A DNA stretch of 7,994 nucleotides. It comes from an uncultured Prevotella sp. GTDB taxonomy: Bacteria > Bacteroidota > Bacteroidia > Bacteroidales > Bacteroidaceae. The notes under the pieces were generated by a model. That model worked only from the letters and a program-made list of their open reading frames with translations. It did not search any database and was not told the DNA's origin. The position numbers were made by a program, and so were the translations under genes. Below are positions 1-5,956 of this stretch, one piece after another. The stretch lies in the NCBI GenBank assembly GCA_937922435.1, contig CAKZVT010000063.1:1-7994 (forward strand), read 5' to 3'. The number at the start of each line of letters is the position of its first letter. Position 1 is the first letter of the stretch.

Positions 1-37
1 ATTTGCCCAATGGATATAGTCTTTTCGGTCTTCCCAT
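1..37 (-). CDS. N-terminus of a gene leaving the window, possibly a tyrosine-type site-specific integrase (partial)
   Basis: Only twelve codons are visible, reading MGRPKRLYPLGK on the minus strand from an ATG at 37. Three signals support a real start. A GGGAGG lies at 46-51, 8 nt upstream of the ATG. A TAnnTTTG-type -7 box (TACCTTTG, minus strand, 75-82) precedes it with a leader of about 30 nt. A terminator-like hairpin separates it from the gene before. The basic peptide with Leu-Tyr-Pro-Leu-Gly resembles, from memory, the start of some Bacteroidales tyrosine recombinases, but twelve residues cannot establish a family. A strong Shine-Dalgarno sequence is unusual for this phylum and would fit a mobile gene. 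The start is moderately secure; the function is a guess. Confidence 0.4.
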   Translation of the reverse strand, partial: MGRPKRLYPLGK

Positions 38-74
38 ATGCTTTTCCTCCCAATTTAATATTCCTGAGGAGAAA

Positions 75-102
75 CAAAGGTAATGTATTTTAGACAAACA
101 AA
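75..102 (-). promoter_or_regulatory. Probable promoter of the partial gene at the left edge
   Basis: On the minus strand, TACCTTTG (75-82) matches the Bacteroidetes -7 consensus TAnnTTTG. TTTGTTTG (95-102) could supply the -33 element. The spacer from the outer TTTG is 16 nt, shorter than the usual 19 or more, so the -33 assignment is weak. Confidence 0.45.
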
Positions 103-167
103 CCCTGTTTTCGAGAAGAAAAACCGCAATTTAGACAAACAAACCGCACCATACAACGCCATAAAAC

Positions 168-208
168 ACCAACGCGACAAACAAATTATCTTTGTTTATC
201 GCGTTGGT
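168..208 (-). terminator. Hairpin terminator after the DUF2795-type gene
   Basis: Arms 168-185 and 191-208 are complementary over 18 positions with one mismatch (C at 177 against A at 198-199), around the 5-nt loop TTATC. On the minus strand the stem follows the stop of the gene ending at 238 by about 30 nt and leads into GTTTTATGG, a short T tract. On the plus strand it is followed by an AT-rich stretch (ATTTAATTGTTT), so it may work both ways. The lower stem includes ACCAACGCGA, the upper stem AAACAAA. Confidence 0.7.
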
Positions 209-237
209 ATTTAATTGTTTAACTATCCCAAAGGGTG

Positions 238-459
238 TCAATACTCATCCTCGTTGAAGAGGAAGTCCTCCTTTGTGGGATAGTCGGGCCATATGTCCTC
301 TATGCTTTCGTACACATCGCCTTCGTCTTCTATCTCTTGCAGGTTTTCCAGCACTTCCAGCGGCGCGCCCGAGCGGATGGCATAGTCAATCAACTCGTCT
401 TTCGTGGCAGGCCACGGCGCGTCTTCGAGTTTCGAAGCCAGTTCAAGTGTCCAATACAT
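238..459 (-). CDS. DUF2795-type small acidic protein, function unknown
   Basis: This 73-residue protein starts MYWTLELASKLEDAPWPATK and ends in FLFNEDEY. It is recognisable as the short DUF2795-type protein found in many Bacteroidales; no biochemical role is established to my knowledge. It is soluble, with no signal peptide or membrane segment. The first half (residues 1-42) looks like a small helical domain (TKDELIDYAIRSGAPLEVLENL), and the second half is strongly acidic (EIEDEGDVYESIEDIWPDY and the NEDEY tail). The ATG at 459 is preceded by AGGAAC and lies about 28 nt below a strong promoter, which decides the start. It follows the adenosyltransferase gene by 54 bp and is followed by a terminator, so it can be expressed alone or as the last gene of that operon. 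Gene call firm; role unknown. Confidence 0.9.
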   Translation of the reverse strand: MYWTLELASKLEDAPWPATKDELIDYAIRSGAPLEVLENLQEIEDEGDVYESIEDIWPDYPTKEDFLFNEDEY

Positions 460-493
460 AATCTGTTCCTTTTTTAGCGTTTTTAATCGGACG

Positions 494-523
494 CAAAAGT
501 AATATATTTTTTCCTATTTGCAA
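494..523 (-). promoter_or_regulatory. Promoter of the DUF2795-type gene, overlapping the adenosyltransferase stop
   Basis: On the minus strand TTG (521-523), a 19-nt spacer and TACTTTTG (494-501) match the Bacteroidetes -33/-7 pattern TTG-N19-TAnnTTTG closely. The -33 element lies inside the last codons of the adenosyltransferase gene, which stops at 514. The expected start of transcription is near 487, giving a leader of roughly 28 nt. Confidence 0.75.
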
Positions 524-1077
524 GTTTTCTGCCATGTTTTTTCCCTTACACCGTCAATAAAGTTTAATTTGCGTGCAAGGACAAACAAATAGTCACTCAG
601 GCGGTTCATGTACTGCAGCACGGCGGGGTCAAGCTCGGTGCTCTCCGCAAGGAAGAAGATGCGCCGTTCGGCGCGGCGGCACACCGTGCGGCACACGTGG
701 GCGATGGCCGCCTCGTGCGAGCCTCCGGGCAGTATGAAGCCTGTCTGCTGGGGTATGCCGTCGAGGATGGTGTCGATTTCCTTCTCGAGCGTCTCCACTT
801 CGGCGGGGTCGAGCGTGTACGACGGTGCGAGCTGCGTCTTCGTCTTGTCCGTGGCAAGGTACGAGCAGACGGTGAACAGGTTGCGCTGTATGCGGTAAAT
901 AAGGTTCTTGTCAGGCCCGTCCTTCATGAACGAGGCCAGCAGGCCGAGCTGTGCGCTAAGTTCGTCAACCGTGCCGTAAGCCTCGATGCGCGAGTTGGTC
1001 TTCTTCACCTTCACACCACCGACGAGGCTGGTAGTGCCCGCGTCGCCGGTCTTTGTATACACCTTGGTTATTTTCAT
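514..1077 (-). CDS. pduO: PduO-type ATP:cob(I)alamin adenosyltransferase
   Basis: This cytoplasmic enzyme transfers the 5'-deoxyadenosyl group from ATP to cob(I)alamin, making adenosylcobalamin, the cofactor of methylmalonyl-CoA mutase and related enzymes. The 187 residues match the usual length of the PduO/MMAB family, a trimeric helical-bundle enzyme. Visible motifs are the N-terminal ATP-binding segment TKTGDAGTTSLVGG (8-21), RIEAYGTVDELSAQLG (30-45), FILPGG (114-119), the helix HVCRTVCRRAERR (127-139) with the conserved Arg/Glu set, and YMNRLSDYLFVLAR (156-169). All key family motifs are intact, so it is probably active. The ATG at 1077 directly precedes the conserved KITKVYTKTGD start. 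It begins 12 bp after the methyltransferase-like gene, so the two are probably cotranscribed. No cobalamin riboswitch is visible upstream. Its physiological client enzyme is not in the window. Confidence 0.95.
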   Translation of the reverse strand: MKITKVYTKTGDAGTTSLVGGVKVKKTNSRIEAYGTVDELSAQLGLLASFMKDGPDKNLIYRIQRNLFTVCSYLATDKTKTQLAPSYTLDPAEVETLEKEIDTILDGIPQQTGFILPGGSHEAAIAHVCRTVCRRAERRIFFLAESTELDPAVLQYMNRLSDYLFVLARKLNFIDGVREKTWQKTCK

Positions 1078-1089
1078 AGTCGTAAACGG

Positions 1090-1677
1090 TTAAAAGTTTA
1101 TTATGTAGTTCTGTTTGTAACGCTTCTTGTCGAAAAACACCAGGCCGCAGTAATACAGGTCGAACGTCACCACGCCCTGCGTCTCCTCAACCACGCTGCG
1201 CCACAGCCGGCGCATGGCCTTGTCGCGGCGGATGTCGAGCAGCATCGCGGCAGAGCCGTCGCGCGCCGCCGCACATAAGCCAGCGAACGCGCCCTCGAAG
1301 CCATCCGCAGGGGCGAGCACCGCGAAGTCGGCCTCCGCCACGCCTTCCGCGCCTGCCTTCGCACACTCCGCCCGACGGCAGCCTGCCTGTATGTAGCCGC
1401 CCATTGCGTCGCCATCTATACCGTAAAGCGCCACCCTGCGCGACTGCAGACGGTTGGCCAGGCGAAGGCAAAGCTCGCAGACGCGCCGCCCAATGACGCC
1501 CTGCTGCGGATAACGCGCGGCCAACGGCGCGTAAGCGTAATACGGCCAGTGCTCGTTGATGACGTAGCGCACCATGCGGTATGCCCACGGCGACTGCACG
1601 CCGAAGCCGCGGCAGCGGCCTATGCGGCCCGTCCATACAAGCCAACGCCTTACAATTGAATACTCCATGCCGCCCAT
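1090..1677 (-). CDS. Methyltransferase-like protein with a degenerate cofactor-binding region
   Basis: This is a 195-residue cytoplasmic protein without a signal peptide. The N-terminal part (RGFGVQSPWAYRMVRYVINE, 23-42, then HWPYYAY, 43-49) and the C-terminal VTFDLYYCGLVFFDKKRYKQ (170-189) resemble a Bacteroidales family usually annotated as a class I SAM-dependent methyltransferase. That resemblance is recalled, not searched. Where the first Rossmann loop should carry an acidic-GxGxG type motif, the sequence reads VALYGIDGDAMGGYIQAG (82-99), which is a poor match. The middle is Ala/Gly-rich (100-146). It may therefore have lost SAM binding or use it differently. The start could be the ATG at 1677 or the one at 1668 (MEYSIVRRW); neither has a clear ribosome binding site. 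It precedes the adenosyltransferase gene by 12 bp, and a promoter lies about 75 nt upstream. Confidence 0.75.
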   Translation of the reverse strand: MGGMEYSIVRRWLVWTGRIGRCRGFGVQSPWAYRMVRYVINEHWPYYAYAPLAARYPQQGVIGRRVCELCLRLANRLQSRRVALYGIDGDAMGGYIQAGCRRAECAKAGAEGVAEADFAVLAPADGFEGAFAGLCAAARDGSAAMLLDIRRDKAMRRLWRSVVEETQGVVTFDLYYCGLVFFDKKRYKQNYIINF

Positions 1678-1754
1678 GTTCTCGCTTGTTCAACACACCA
1701 TGACATCGCGCCGCACGCTCCGGCGCAGTGCGCCAGCGCACCTGCCACGTTTTG

Positions 1755-1788
1755 CAAATATACATATTTCCTGACGAAAAACGTCAAA
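1755..1788 (-). promoter_or_regulatory. Promoter of the methyltransferase-like/adenosyltransferase operon
   Basis: On the minus strand TTTG (1785-1788), a 22-nt spacer and TATATTTG (1755-1762) fit the Bacteroidetes -33/-7 pattern. The spacer carries a small inverted repeat, TGACG-AAAAA-CGTCA (plus strand 1772-1786), which could be an operator but is too short to be convincing. The leader to the start codon would be about 70 nt. Confidence 0.6.
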
Positions 1789-1846
1789 TTCCTGTAAAAT
1801 GTTTCGTTAAATTCCACTCCTTGCACGGCTGTACGCTTTCCAAAAC

Positions 1847-1922
1847 ACGGCAAAACGCCCTGCAAAAGGCCGTCTTTCGCATGCTAAAAGGCCGTGTTTT
1901 GCAGGCCGAAAGACGGCCTTTT
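1847..1922 (+). repeat. Composite intergenic repeat, copy 1
   Basis: This is the first of three related elements. It has two clear 22-bp tandem units (1869-1890 and 1891-1912, each starting GCCGT and ending in AAAG), a degraded unit before them (1847-1868), and an inverted arm ACGGCCTTTT (1913-1922). AAAAGGCCGTCTTTCG (1864-1879) is perfectly complementary to 1907-1922 over 16 bp, with a 27-nt loop that holds a second AAAAGGCCGT (1886-1895). It lies in the 363-bp gap between the start of the methyltransferase-like gene and the stop of the outer membrane protein gene. It lacks the 3' tail shared by copies 2 and 3. Apart from this repeat and the promoter, I see nothing else in the gap. Confidence 0.85.
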
Positions 1923-2040
1923 ACATTGTAAGCAGGCACAGGCCGTTTGCTTATACAACGCCTTGCCGAGGCAATGCGACAGTAAAAAGTATAAGGAGAA
2001 AAGTACTCTTTGCTTACAGTTTTCGCCGCATGGCGTGCCG

Positions 2041-4863
2041 TCAGATGTTGAACGCCACGGAGAAAAGCACCTCGCGGCCGCGCAGCGGCAGACTGAAATA
2101 GCCATAATTAAGCCCAGTGAACGCCGCCTCGCTGTACGTGTCGCGGTCGAGCAGGTTGCTCATCTGCAAGCGGAACTCCAACCGCTTGGTGGCCGCATAG
2201 CGCACGGCGGCGTCGAGAAAACTGTTGCGGCGGTACCGTCCGCGCTCCACCTCGAGCGCGTTGTACTCCCATTGCAGGCTTACGTCAAAGCCTTTGAAGG
2301 GGAAGAGATGCACGTCGGCCACGTTGTAAAGGCTCTTCAGAGTGTTGTGCCCGGTGCTCCACGGAGACGGGTCTTGCCATGTAACGTTAAGCGTAGGGCG
2401 CAACGACACGGCAAGCCACCGCAGCTTGTTCCACCGCATGGTCATGGCCGCCGCCATCACGTTGCCCGTTATGGCGGTCTTGACGCCGTTCTGCGCCACG
2501 GGCAGCGTGGTGCGGTTGTAGTTCAATGTGCCCTTCAGCGACAGGCCGGCGCGCGTGAACGTCTTGTCGGCCGACGTCATTACGAACAACATGCGCGTAT
2601 GCACGTCGCTCCACACGGGGCTTACTTCGGTAAACTGTCCGCCGTAGGTGTACTTGTTGTAGTGGTCGCGCGTGCTCCACGAGGCCATCGCCATGAAATT
2701 CCACACGAACATGGTTACTACGTTGGCGTAGCTGAACGATACGGAAGCCCTCGCCGAGCGCGTCCATCCTATGCGGTCGGCTGTCAATACGCGCGTGCGG
2801 TAAGTACTGTAATACTCCGCTGGGGTCATCACCTCGGCATCCTCGTCCTGCCCGAAGCCGCCCGACACGTTCATTCGCCAGAACGGCGAAAACTCGTGCC
2901 GCCAGCTTACCGAAGGCGAAAGGTACGCCTTCGTCCCGTCGCCTGCACCGCTCCAGGCCACGCGCGACGTGAAGAGGCTCACGGGCACATCGAGCGTTAC
3001 GTGGCCGCGGCGGTATCTTAGCACGTATTCCGGCCTTAACGAATGCTTCATGTACATGGTATGGCTGCCCTTGCCGCCGTCAACGGCCACGTTGTCCGAG
3101 CGCAGCTCGAAGGCGTATAGCAGTTCAAGGCTGTTGCGGCCGATGTAGAAGCGCGTGCCTACGCTGTTGCGCGTCATCAGCCTTTCAAGCGAAAGACGCT
3201 GCGAAAGGGCGTAAAGGGCTGATGAAGCAAGGGCGGACGGAGCGTCAAAGGCGGTAGTTGCGCCCTCCGCGCCGCCGTCACTTTGGCTTACGCAGAGCGT
3301 CTCGCTGCGGCGGAAATAGCGCAGAAGGGAACTGACGGAATATGAATGGCGGCCGGCGTTGACGGTCATGCGCAGTTTGTTCTGCACGTAGCCGGGATGG
3401 CGCACAGTGCGTTCATTTAGCAGACAGGCGGCAGAAGAAGCCTCTCCCCACCCCTCCCCATTGGGGAGGGAGCCTGCCGCCGCGCCTTGTCTGCTTGTCA
3501 ACTCGTTGCTTGTCAGCTGCTCTTGGAAAGTCAGCGAGCCTGAAAGCTCGTCTTCAAGATACACCGTAGGGGCGTTAAGCTCATAACGCAGGTGGGGCAT
3601 CAAGGTATGTTGCCGCGCCTTGCGGCGGTTGGCTTCGTACAGCGAAAGCGTCTCGTCGCCGCCGTAAAAGTTGTAGGTGCTGTCCTCGGAGCGGTCAGTC
3701 GTGCCGTAGTAAGTGATGTTCATGCGCAGCGAGCCGTAGCGTCCGGCGCGGCGGAGGAAGTTAAGCCCGGCGGTGTACGACTTGTTCCTTAGATACCGCC
3801 GCCGGCTTACGGGCGGCTCGGCGGCGCTTCCGTCCTGCACCATCTGCGGCGGCAGGGGCGCGTAGCTGTATATGTCGGTGTAGTCGATGTGCTCCTCCGT
3901 GTCGGCGGATAAGTCCTCGCCGTTGTTGTTCATGCGTGCGGTGACGAAGGCCTGGTTCTTCCGTCCCACGCCGATTAGCGTCAGGCGGTTGTTCCACAGC
4001 ACGCCGTCCGTGCCGCCTATGCCGCCCACGGCTTCGCCGAAGGGGCGCAACTTGTAGTCAGGCTTCAGCTTGATGTTGAGCGTGGCCTTGTCTGACGGCA
4101 CGCGGTCTTTCAGCGCGCGTATGGGCTGGTCGTTCTCTATCACCTGCACCGTGGCCACCGCGTCGGCCGGCAGGTTGCGCGTAGCCTGGTTGTATTGGTT
4201 GCCGAGCAAGTCCTGCCCCTCGATGTTGAACTTGTTGATGGGCTTGCCCTGATATGATATTGCGCCGTTGGCGGCCACCTCGATGCCGGGCAGTTTCTTG
4301 AGCACATCTTCTATATAGCGGTCTTCCTTGCCTTGAAACGCCGCCACGTTGTAGTCAAGCGTGTCTTTGTGCCGCTCTATTGGGCGCGCCTTCACCGTAA
4401 GTTCTTTCAGCATTATGCCGCTCGGGGCAAGGCTTACGCGCATCCCCTGGCGCATGCTTCCTACGCTGACGCGCTTCGTCTCGTAGCCCATTAGGGTGAA
4501 CTCCACGGCTGTCGTACCCTCATTAAGCGTCAGGGTGAACGCCCCGTCGCCGCCGGTCATGGCGTAAGAGAGCAGCGAGTCGGCGGCGTTGAGTGCCTTC
4601 ACGGTGACGTAGCTTACGGCCTTGCCCGTCTTGCGGTCAATCACCGTGCCCGTAACGGTACGCGCGGAAGACTGCGCCATGCAGGGAATGAAAGAAAGGA
4701 AGAGGAGCAGAACGGCGGCAAAGACACGCCAACAGGGCGGCAAAACACGTCTGCCTTTACCTTTAGATGCGGCCTGCACAGAGCCGCCAAGGCGTTCCGC
4801 GCCTGAAGACGCGCCGCCTGACGACATGCCGTAAATATGTCTTTCAATATTCATCACAGTCAT
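2041..4863 (-). CDS. TonB-dependent-receptor-like outer membrane beta-barrel protein with a carboxypeptidase-regulatory-like domain
   Basis: This very large protein (940 residues from the ATG at 4863) should lie in the outer membrane and move a substrate I cannot identify. Numbering below counts from a GTG at 4887, which adds 8 residues. A hydrophobic signal (about 54-71, VFAAVLLLFLSFIPCMA) ends at a likely cleavage before Gln72. A carboxypeptidase-regulatory-like domain follows (77-155: VTGTVIDRKTGKAVSYVTVK, then GYETKRVSV). Next is a plug-like region (163-270: DTLDYNVAAF, IEDVLKKLPGIEV, GKPINKFNIEGQDLLG). Alternating hydrophobic strands of a barrel run from about 280 to the end, closing with GREVLFSVAFNI. 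There is no obvious TonB box and no SusD gene. The N-region before the signal is oddly long, so the true start may be the ATG at 4863, 4854 or 4827. A repeat-derived LPNGEGWGEA (474-483) interrupts the barrel. It follows the GLPGLI gene in the same direction. Confidence 0.88.
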   Translation of the reverse strand: MTVMNIERHIYGMSSGGASSGAERLGGSVQAASKGKGRRVLPPCWRVFAAVLLLFLSFIPCMAQSSARTVTGTVIDRKTGKAVSYVTVKALNAADSLLSYAMTGGDGAFTLTLNEGTTAVEFTLMGYETKRVSVGSMRQGMRVSLAPSGIMLKELTVKARPIERHKDTLDYNVAAFQGKEDRYIEDVLKKLPGIEVAANGAISYQGKPINKFNIEGQDLLGNQYNQATRNLPADAVATVQVIENDQPIRALKDRVPSDKATLNIKLKPDYKLRPFGEAVGGIGGTDGVLWNNRLTLIGVGRKNQAFVTARMNNNGEDLSADTEEHIDYTDIYSYAPLPPQMVQDGSAAEPPVSRRRYLRNKSYTAGLNFLRRAGRYGSLRMNITYYGTTDRSEDSTYNFYGGDETLSLYEANRRKARQHTLMPHLRYELNAPTVYLEDELSGSLTFQEQLTSNELTSRQGAAAGSLPNGEGWGEASSAACLLNERTVRHPGYVQNKLRMTVNAGRHSYSVSSLLRYFRRSETLCVSQSDGGAEGATTAFDAPSALASSALYALSQRLSLERLMTRNSVGTRFYIGRNSLELLYAFELRSDNVAVDGGKGSHTMYMKHSLRPEYVLRYRRGHVTLDVPVSLFTSRVAWSGAGDGTKAYLSPSVSWRHEFSPFWRMNVSGGFGQDEDAEVMTPAEYYSTYRTRVLTADRIGWTRSARASVSFSYANVVTMFVWNFMAMASWSTRDHYNKYTYGGQFTEVSPVWSDVHTRMLFVMTSADKTFTRAGLSLKGTLNYNRTTLPVAQNGVKTAITGNVMAAAMTMRWNKLRWLAVSLRPTLNVTWQDPSPWSTGHNTLKSLYNVADVHLFPFKGFDVSLQWEYNALEVERGRYRRNSFLDAAVRYAATKRLEFRLQMSNLLDRDTYSEAAFTGLNYGYFSLPLRGREVLFSVAFNI
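3433..3471. repeat. Palindromic G/C-rich repeat embedded in frame in the outer membrane protein gene
   Basis: CCCTCCCCA (3452-3460) and TGGGGAGGG (3462-3470) form a near-perfect palindrome around one T. It is followed on the coding strand by a second GGGG run (3447-3450). On the coding strand it translates as SLPNGEGWGEASS without breaking the frame. The same peptide turns up, from memory, in unrelated Prevotella proteins as the translation of a dispersed repeat. Confidence 0.6.
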
Positions 4864-4900
4864 TTCATTTTCACATCCACGCCCCACGGCTTTGCCGTTG

Positions 4901-5004
4901 ACCGTCTTTCGCCTTGCAAAAGGCCGTCAATTGCACGCCAAAAGGCCGTGTTTTGCACTGCAAAAGACGGCCTTTTGCAACACCGCTGATTATCAGTGAC
5001 TTAC
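4901..5004 (+). repeat. Composite intergenic repeat, copy 2
   Basis: Three 22-bp units (4901-4922, 4923-4944, 4945-4966), all ending in AAAAG, are followed by an inverted arm ACGGCCTTTTGCAA (4967-4980) and a tail with CTGATTATCAG then GACTTAC (to 5004). The arm 4914-4934 pairs with 4960-4980 at 19 of 21 positions. It aligns without gaps to copy 3 over 104 bp, with 84 identities by hand count. It fills most of the 155-bp gap between the GLPGLI stop and the outer membrane protein start. No separate -33/-7 promoter for the downstream gene is visible there. Confidence 0.85.
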
Positions 5005-5018
5005 GTATATGATACAAA

Positions 5019-5864
5019 TCACTCCAATTCTATCGGATTGTAAGGGTTTGGTTTGTAGTCGCCCCAGTCTTCAACAAACACAGTCTTGCCGCTCATTTTG
5101 ATTGCCGTCATCGGGTCGTCGTTCTCATTGCGTCTGGCTTTGAAAGCGTCTTCACGCGACAGTTTCAACATGTCGTCATTCGCACGCAAGTAAATGGCTT
5201 CGGCCTCGGGCAGCATCTGGAGTCCGTTCAGCGTGAACGTATAGTTGTTCTTCGTATCGCTTACGGCGAAAATCAGCCCTGGCAGGCCGCGGAAAAGATA
5301 CGGGCCGACTGGCAGGTTGTACTCTTCAGAGTACCAGGCCGTCCAGTCCCTGCCGCCCATGCGGCACGCGGCCTTCTTGCAGTGTACGCCGCTGATTACG
5401 CTGTCGCCGCCGAGAACAGTCCAATTAAGGGGTTCAAGCTGCTGCTTGTACTCTATTTTCAGGAAACTTCCGAGCTGCACCGTGGCCGTATTGTCTGCGT
5501 TGTTTATCACTAATGGACGGTCGTATTTCTGGTTGCGCATCAGTCCTATCATAGGACCCACCAACTCCATAGGCGAACGTTTTTCGTTGTAGAAGGCGTC
5601 GTTGAGCGAGTCTGACTGCAGTGAATAATAGTCTATGAAGCCCGTATATCTGCCGCCGAGCAGCAACACGGTCTGCCCCCTGCGCCATTTGTCATGCCGG
5701 GTGGAGTCCGGCCTATAAGCGTATTCATAGTAAACCTTCACCCGGGCAGAGTCGAATACGGTCTTTTCAATCGGCAGGATGGGCGGAAGGTCGCCTCCGA
5801 TTTTAATCTGCGCACTAACGAAAAGCGAAGCAAACATCGCCAATGACAATAAAACTGTTTTCAT
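5019..5864 (-). CDS. GLPGLI family secreted protein
   Basis: The 281-residue protein carries the family's name motif, FRGLPGLIFAVSD (191-203). Upstream is the usual run WTVLGGDSVISGVHCKKAAC (148-167), GGRDWTAWYSEE (170-181) and LPVGPY (184-189). It ends in the typical NPYNPIELE. A Sec signal peptide (MKTVLLSLAMFASLFVSA, likely cleaved before Gln19) sends it to the periplasm or outer membrane. The length is normal for the family. No molecular function is established; members are repeatedly found beside outer membrane barrel proteins in Bacteroidetes, as here, so a shared role in envelope transport or maturation is inferred. The ATG at 5864 is about 18 nt below a good promoter and gives an ideal signal peptide. 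It is the first gene of a probable two-gene operon, with a repeat in the intergenic gap. Confidence 0.93.
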   Translation of the reverse strand: MKTVLLSLAMFASLFVSAQIKIGGDLPPILPIEKTVFDSARVKVYYEYAYRPDSTRHDKWRRGQTVLLLGGRYTGFIDYYSLQSDSLNDAFYNEKRSPMELVGPMIGLMRNQKYDRPLVINNADNTATVQLGSFLKIEYKQQLEPLNWTVLGGDSVISGVHCKKAACRMGGRDWTAWYSEEYNLPVGPYLFRGLPGLIFAVSDTKNNYTFTLNGLQMLPEAEAIYLRANDDMLKLSREDAFKARRNENDDPMTAIKMSGKTVFVEDWGDYKPNPYNPIELE

Positions 5865-5888
5865 GATGAACGTATTTTATCAGCCATG

Positions 5889-5896
5889 CAAATATA
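5889..5896 (-). promoter_or_regulatory. Promoter -7 box of the GLPGLI gene
   Basis: TATATTTG on the minus strand matches TAnnTTTG exactly and is followed by GC, as is common in the phylum. The start of transcription would be near 5882, giving a leader of roughly 18 nt. The region 17-23 nt upstream is AT-rich without a clear TTTG, so the -33 element is weak or absent. Confidence 0.6.
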
Positions 5897-5956
5897 AACT
5901 AAATATTTTAATCATAGAACTAATCCTTTTAATTTTATCCTTTGTTAACCCAATTC

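Noticed and set aside
697..1278. 193-codon plus-strand frame over the adenosyltransferase and methyltransferase-like genes
   Set aside because: It is antisense to two recognisable genes, crosses their boundary and has no recognisable motif.
1772..1786. Operator palindrome TGACG-AAAAA-CGTCA in the operon promoter
   Set aside because: Five-bp arms around an A tract arise easily by chance; there is no second copy in the window.
1678..1850. Cobalamin riboswitch upstream of the adenosyltransferase operon
   Set aside because: I see no B12-box-like sequence or long structured leader; the leader from the predicted promoter is only about 70 nt.
1894..3021. Long 375-codon plus-strand reading frame
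   Set aside because: It runs antisense to the 3' end of the outer membrane protein gene, reads as low-complexity Arg/His/Ala/Val-rich sequence without domains, and begins inside repeat copy 1. It is a product of high GC content on the opposite strand.
4864..4887. GTG start at 4887 for the outer membrane protein
   Set aside because: It adds eight residues to an N-region that is already too long for a signal peptide, and ATG codons lie directly downstream at 4863 and 4854; I preferred the first ATG, though the start stays unsure.
4901..4966. CRISPR-like array of 22-bp repeats
   Set aside because: The units are contiguous without unique spacers, only three long, and end in an inverted arm. No cas genes are present.
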